A stretch of 5,628 nt of DNA. Origin: Clostridia bacterium (GTDB lineage: Bacteria; Bacillota; Clostridia; Christensenellales; CAG-917). The DNA is taken from contig CAAGFS010000038.1 in assembly GCA_900769205.1 (NCBI GenBank), forward strand, positions 1-5,628. Direction: 5' to 3'. A model generated the notes under the pieces. The model was not told the origin of the DNA. It saw only the letters and a program-made list of their open reading frames with translations, and did not search any database. The position numbers and the translations under genes are program-made. This document shows positions 4,619 to 5,628 of the stretch, piece after piece. Numbering within the stretch: the first letter of the stretch is position 1; the number at the start of each line of letters is the position of its first letter.

Positions 4619-5628
4619 GTGGCGATACTTGCGGTAATGTTCGTTGCGTGCGACGACGGAAGCGGTCAAACTCCGCACGAGCACTCGTACGGTGGCTGGA
4701 CCATCACGCAACAACCCACCCTTGACGCCACCGGCACGGCAACAAAAGAATGCTCGTCTTGCGATGACGTACAAACCGAAACGGTCGCAAAATTGTCCGA
4801 TGCAAGCGTGTGGACGGTAGATCCTCAACAATCTTCCACGCACGAATCGGCAGGTTTTGCGGTTTACACGTCCAAATACGGTGTTGTGACGCTCACCTTC
4901 CCCAAGGGAGAGCACGTTTACGGCGCATGGAGCATCATAGCCGATCCGACGGACACCGAAAAGGGCAAGGCAATGCGCGAATGTGCGTGCGGTCATTTCG
5001 AGTCGGTTGAGATTGCGGCTCTTTCGGACGCAACTGTGTGGACGAAGGACGAGGAATCTTCGGTTGCGGCAAGCCACAGTGCACCCGGCAAAGACGTTTT
5101 CACGTCCGAATACGGCACGGTTGAAGTTGTGATTGCACAACAACCCCATGAATACGGCACGATTGCGCACGACAACGGCGACGGCACTCACTATTATGCT
5201 TGCCTTGGCGACGGATGCACCGAAAAGAAATACGCAGCTCACGTTTTCGACCAAAAGAACACGGACGCGGCGTATCTTGTGACTCCCGCATCCTGCGGTC
5301 AACAAGCGGTTTACGCATACAGCTGCGTTTGCGGACTTAAAGATCCCGATACAGAGCACACCTTCACGTTCGGAGCGGCAGGAGGGCACAACTACGTGTT
5401 TGTGGAAGTTGAAACCGAAGCAACCTGCACCGAAAAAGGTTCTGTGAAAGTGAGATGCTCTCTGTGCGGTGACGAAAGCACGCAGGAGATTGCGGCTCTC
5501 GGACACGATTTCCACGGCGATTGCATTCCGTACGTATACAATCCTTATGGTGAGTCCGAATACGACTATAGCTATGACGGCAGCGAATATCACGTTGTCA
5601 AATGCACCAGATGCGGCGCAGTCGATTC
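4619..5628 (+). CDS. Putative surface lipoprotein with tandem Cys-containing repeats, 3'-partial, start uncertain
   Basis: The frame is open from 4610 (after a TAA at 4607-4609) to the window end, giving at least 336 residues from GTG 4619. The N-terminus is short and hydrophobic and ends F-V-A-C-D-D-G-S-G, which resembles a lipobox with Cys at 11. No positively charged n-region or ribosome site is seen, so the true start may differ or the 5' end may be damaged. Residues 22-98 and 99-176 are tandem repeats. After them come H-E-Y-G, C-V-C-G and a segment starting E-A-T-C-T-E-K-G with CSLCG and ending A-L-G-H-D-F (bases 5420-5512). Such Cys-pair and G-H repeats are common in surface proteins of gut Clostridia. 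Paired cysteines suggest metal binding or disulfides, but this is not established. The coding frame is supported by coherent repeats and composition. No enzymatic domain is visible. Confidence 0.75.
   Translation, partial: MAILAVMFVACDDGSGQTPHEHSYGGWTITQQPTLDATGTATKECSSCDDVQTETVAKLSDASVWTVDPQQSSTHESAGFAVYTSKYGVVTLTFPKGEHVYGAWSIIADPTDTEKGKAMRECACGHFESVEIAALSDATVWTKDEESSVAASHSAPGKDVFTSEYGTVEVVIAQQPHEYGTIAHDNGDGTHYYACLGDGCTEKKYAAHVFDQKNTDAAYLVTPASCGQQAVYAYSCVCGLKDPDTEHTFTFGAAGGHNYVFVEVETEATCTEKGSVKVRCSLCGDESTQEIAALGHDFHGDCIPYVYNPYGESEYDYSYDGSEYHVVKCTRCGAVD
4682..5146 (+). repeat. Two tandem protein repeats of about 77 residues in the lipoprotein gene
   Basis: Unit 1 is 4682-4912 and unit 2 is 4913-5146. 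Shared landmarks in order are H-x-Y-G-x-W, P-T, a C-x-C or C-x-x-C pair, A-x-L-S-D-A-[ST]-V-W-T, T-S-x-Y-G-x-V and a closing strand. Spacing between equivalent landmarks is 76-78 residues. A third copy appears to begin at 5147 with H-E-Y-G but diverges. Confidence 0.85.

Noticed and set aside
4490..5593. Long minus-strand open frame of 367 codons opposite the putative lipoprotein
   Set aside because: Its translation is rich in Cys, Arg and Val without domain logic, while the plus strand reads as clean tandem repeats with conserved landmarks. It also runs through a terminator-like hairpin. It is best explained as a shadow.

Overview
The window looks like a surface-protein locus from an uncultured, gut-type member of the Firmicutes (class Clostridia). 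The grounds are the kinds of secreted proteins encoded, the Gram-positive style AAGGAG ribosome site, a consensus sigma-A-type promoter and tRNA genes with encoded CCA ends. The sequence alone does not support a genus. Every gene I can support lies on the + strand.

Layout. (1) Bases 2-1444 are the 3' part of a gene for a large extracellular protein with GLUG-like beta-helix repeats; its 5' end is outside the window, and it stops inside what looks like the start of a second GLUG module. (2) Bases 1445-1600 are an AT-rich intergenic stretch that probably holds a promoter. (3) Bases 1601-4168 hold three closely spaced genes (gaps of 26 and 10 bases). Each begins with a short basic segment, one hydrophobic helix and then an A-W-F-S or A-V-W-T junction. 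This resembles the SipW-dependent signal peptides of TasA/camelysin-type matrix and fibre proteins. The third of these proteins ends in BspA-like (LRR_5) leucine-rich repeats. (4) Bases 4212-4478 form a compact tRNA unit: a perfect-consensus promoter, tRNA-Ser(TGA), tRNA-Thr(GGT) and an intrinsic terminator. (5) From about 4619 to the window end runs the 5' part of a gene for a putative lipoprotein with tandem cysteine-containing repeats; its start is uncertain and its 3' end is outside the window.

How it may work together (inference). The GLUG protein, the three SipW-type proteins and the repeat lipoprotein are all predicted to act outside the membrane. The three-gene cluster reads as one export and assembly unit, possibly two beta-sandwich-like subunits plus an LRR-tipped component, forming a matrix or fibre. 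No SipW-type signal peptidase, sortase or regulator is visible here, so the processing machinery must be encoded elsewhere. The main candidate for something undescribed is the three-gene SipW-type cluster with its LRR fusion.
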